Of a stretch of DNA of 64,000 bases, positions 63,534 to 64,000 are shown piece after piece. This stretch comes from [Flexibacter] sp. ATCC 35208. Its GTDB lineage: Bacteria; Bacteroidota; Bacteroidia; Chitinophagales; Chitinophagaceae. The first letter of the stretch is position 1. Each line of letters begins with the position of its first letter. The notes under the pieces were generated by a model. It searched no databases. It was not told the origin of the DNA and saw only the letters and a program-made list of their open reading frames with translations. The stretch covers positions 219,573 through 283,572 of the forward strand of contig NZ_MTKN01000001.1 of NCBI RefSeq assembly GCF_001975825.1. The letters are read 5' to 3'. The position numbers were made by a program, and so were the translations under genes.

Positions 63534-64000
63534 TTATGGACAACTTTGTCTCAATGCACTAATTAATTTAGTGTCATATCTCAATGCCACCGGGTTTGCC
63601 GGGTCTACAGTAATATCTTCCAGTTTTTCATTTGCCTTATCCAGTCTGAGCCATGCTAAAGTAGACTCGTGGTCTTTTTCGCTGGCGAAGAGTTGTAGAA
63701 AGAGTTTGCTACCTTCTTCCCGGTCTATTCTCACTTTTATATTTTCTTTTTTTGCCGCTTCGGTTTTGAAGCTGGAGCTCATGACGATGTCAGTGATGGC
63801 TTTGTAGCATTCAGGAGAATAGGAGCCGGATTTTGGTTTGAGAGTAGTATTTGTCGAATCTTTGATGTCTGCATTAGTGGGGGTGGATTCGGCAATGACT
63901 TTGTTTACAGTGGTGGTATCGGCGCTTGCTTCCTGCGAGGCGGCGGCGCAGGCAGAGAGGAGGGCCATTGATAGGATGATGAGCAGATTTGATGGACGCA
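63534..64000 (-). CDS. Lipoprotein of unknown function, 5' end outside window
   Basis: The frame is open on the minus strand to the window edge and reads RPSNLLIILSMALLSACAAA, a signal peptide with lipobox LLSAC, so the Met at 63968 is internal and the true start lies beyond 64000. The mature protein has a Thr/Ser-rich linker (ADTTTVNKVIAESTPTNADI) and a domain of about 95 residues starting YSPECYKAITDIVMSS, with no family recognised. Its last codons lie in a 49-bp segment duplicated at 63469. Membrane anchoring is inferred from the lipobox. Confidence 0.72.
   Translation of the reverse strand, partial: RPSNLLIILSMALLSACAAASQEASADTTTVNKVIAESTPTNADIKDSTNTTLKPKSGSYSPECYKAITDIVMSSSFKTEAAKKENIKVRIDREEGSKLFLQLFASEKDHESTLAWLRLDKANEKLEDITVDPANPVALRYDTKLISALRQSCP

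Noticed and set aside
63534..63968. Short lipoprotein-less ORF starting at 63968
   Set aside because: The frame continues to the window edge with a full signal peptide and lipobox, so the Met at 63968 is internal.

Overview
The window looks like a chromosomal segment of a Bacteroidota species, most like a soil-type Chitinophaga or a close relative. The evidence is five SusC/SusD outer-membrane pairs, a hybrid two-component system (HTCS) regulator, a type IX secretion C-terminal sorting domain, twin-arginine DUF1501 and DUF1800 partners, and promoters of the Bacteroidota kind (TTG near -33, TAnnTTTG near -7) with little sign of Shine-Dalgarno sites. The genus is inferred from gene content and style only.

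Layout. 1-5694: end of a SusC gene cut by the window edge, a SusD-like lipoprotein and a sialidase-type BNR enzyme. 5872-6381: DinB-fold protein. 7026-11655: SusC/SusD pair after a long leader. 11780-15468 (minus): DNA polymerase IV and, upstream of it, a membrane-spanning regulator with LamG, Kelch, winged-helix and BTAD-like parts, divergent from the next locus. 15694-23949: SusC/SusD, a secreted EEP-fold hydrolase and a GH92 alpha-mannosidase. 24230-29217: housekeeping and small genes (TPR protein, MarR plus MFS exporter, XRE regulator, VOC protein). 29376-40247: complete polysaccharide-utilisation locus of HTCS regulator, SusC/SusD and GH35 beta-galactosidase. 40452-42460: LVIVD-repeat lipoprotein and outer-membrane protein. 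42982-47967: SusC/SusD pair with a promoter and a long leader holding two tiny ORFs. 47976-50207: two exported-protein genes between inverted and direct repeats. 50417-53660: GH99/GH71-like lipoprotein with a ricin-like end, thiolase and tRNA-Lys. 54021-56728: LamG-like secreted protein, a two-gene module of unknown function and an S24-like protein without HTH. 57027-60282: DUF1800 and DUF1501 pair. 60408-63276: His-rich exported peptide and TonB receptor. 63534-64000: lipoprotein cut by the right edge.

The SusC/SusD pairs would bind and import oligosaccharides across the outer membrane after exported enzymes (sialidase-type, GH92, GH35, GH99-like) cut larger glycans. That enzyme set points toward mannose- and galactose-bearing glycans such as N-glycans or mannans, but no substrate is shown by sequence alone.

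The most unusual non-coding structure is a set of paired near-perfect stem-loops at four intergenic sites (5707, 11682, 29237, 40313). The arms differ completely from one to the next, while the centre is often GCC-NNN-GGC with a GRA or TCC loop. Other points of note are the inverted-repeat-bounded cassette at 47976-50207, a 21-bp repeat growing out of a stop codon at 27811, a duplicated gene end at 63469, and several genes whose -7 box sits almost on the start codon.
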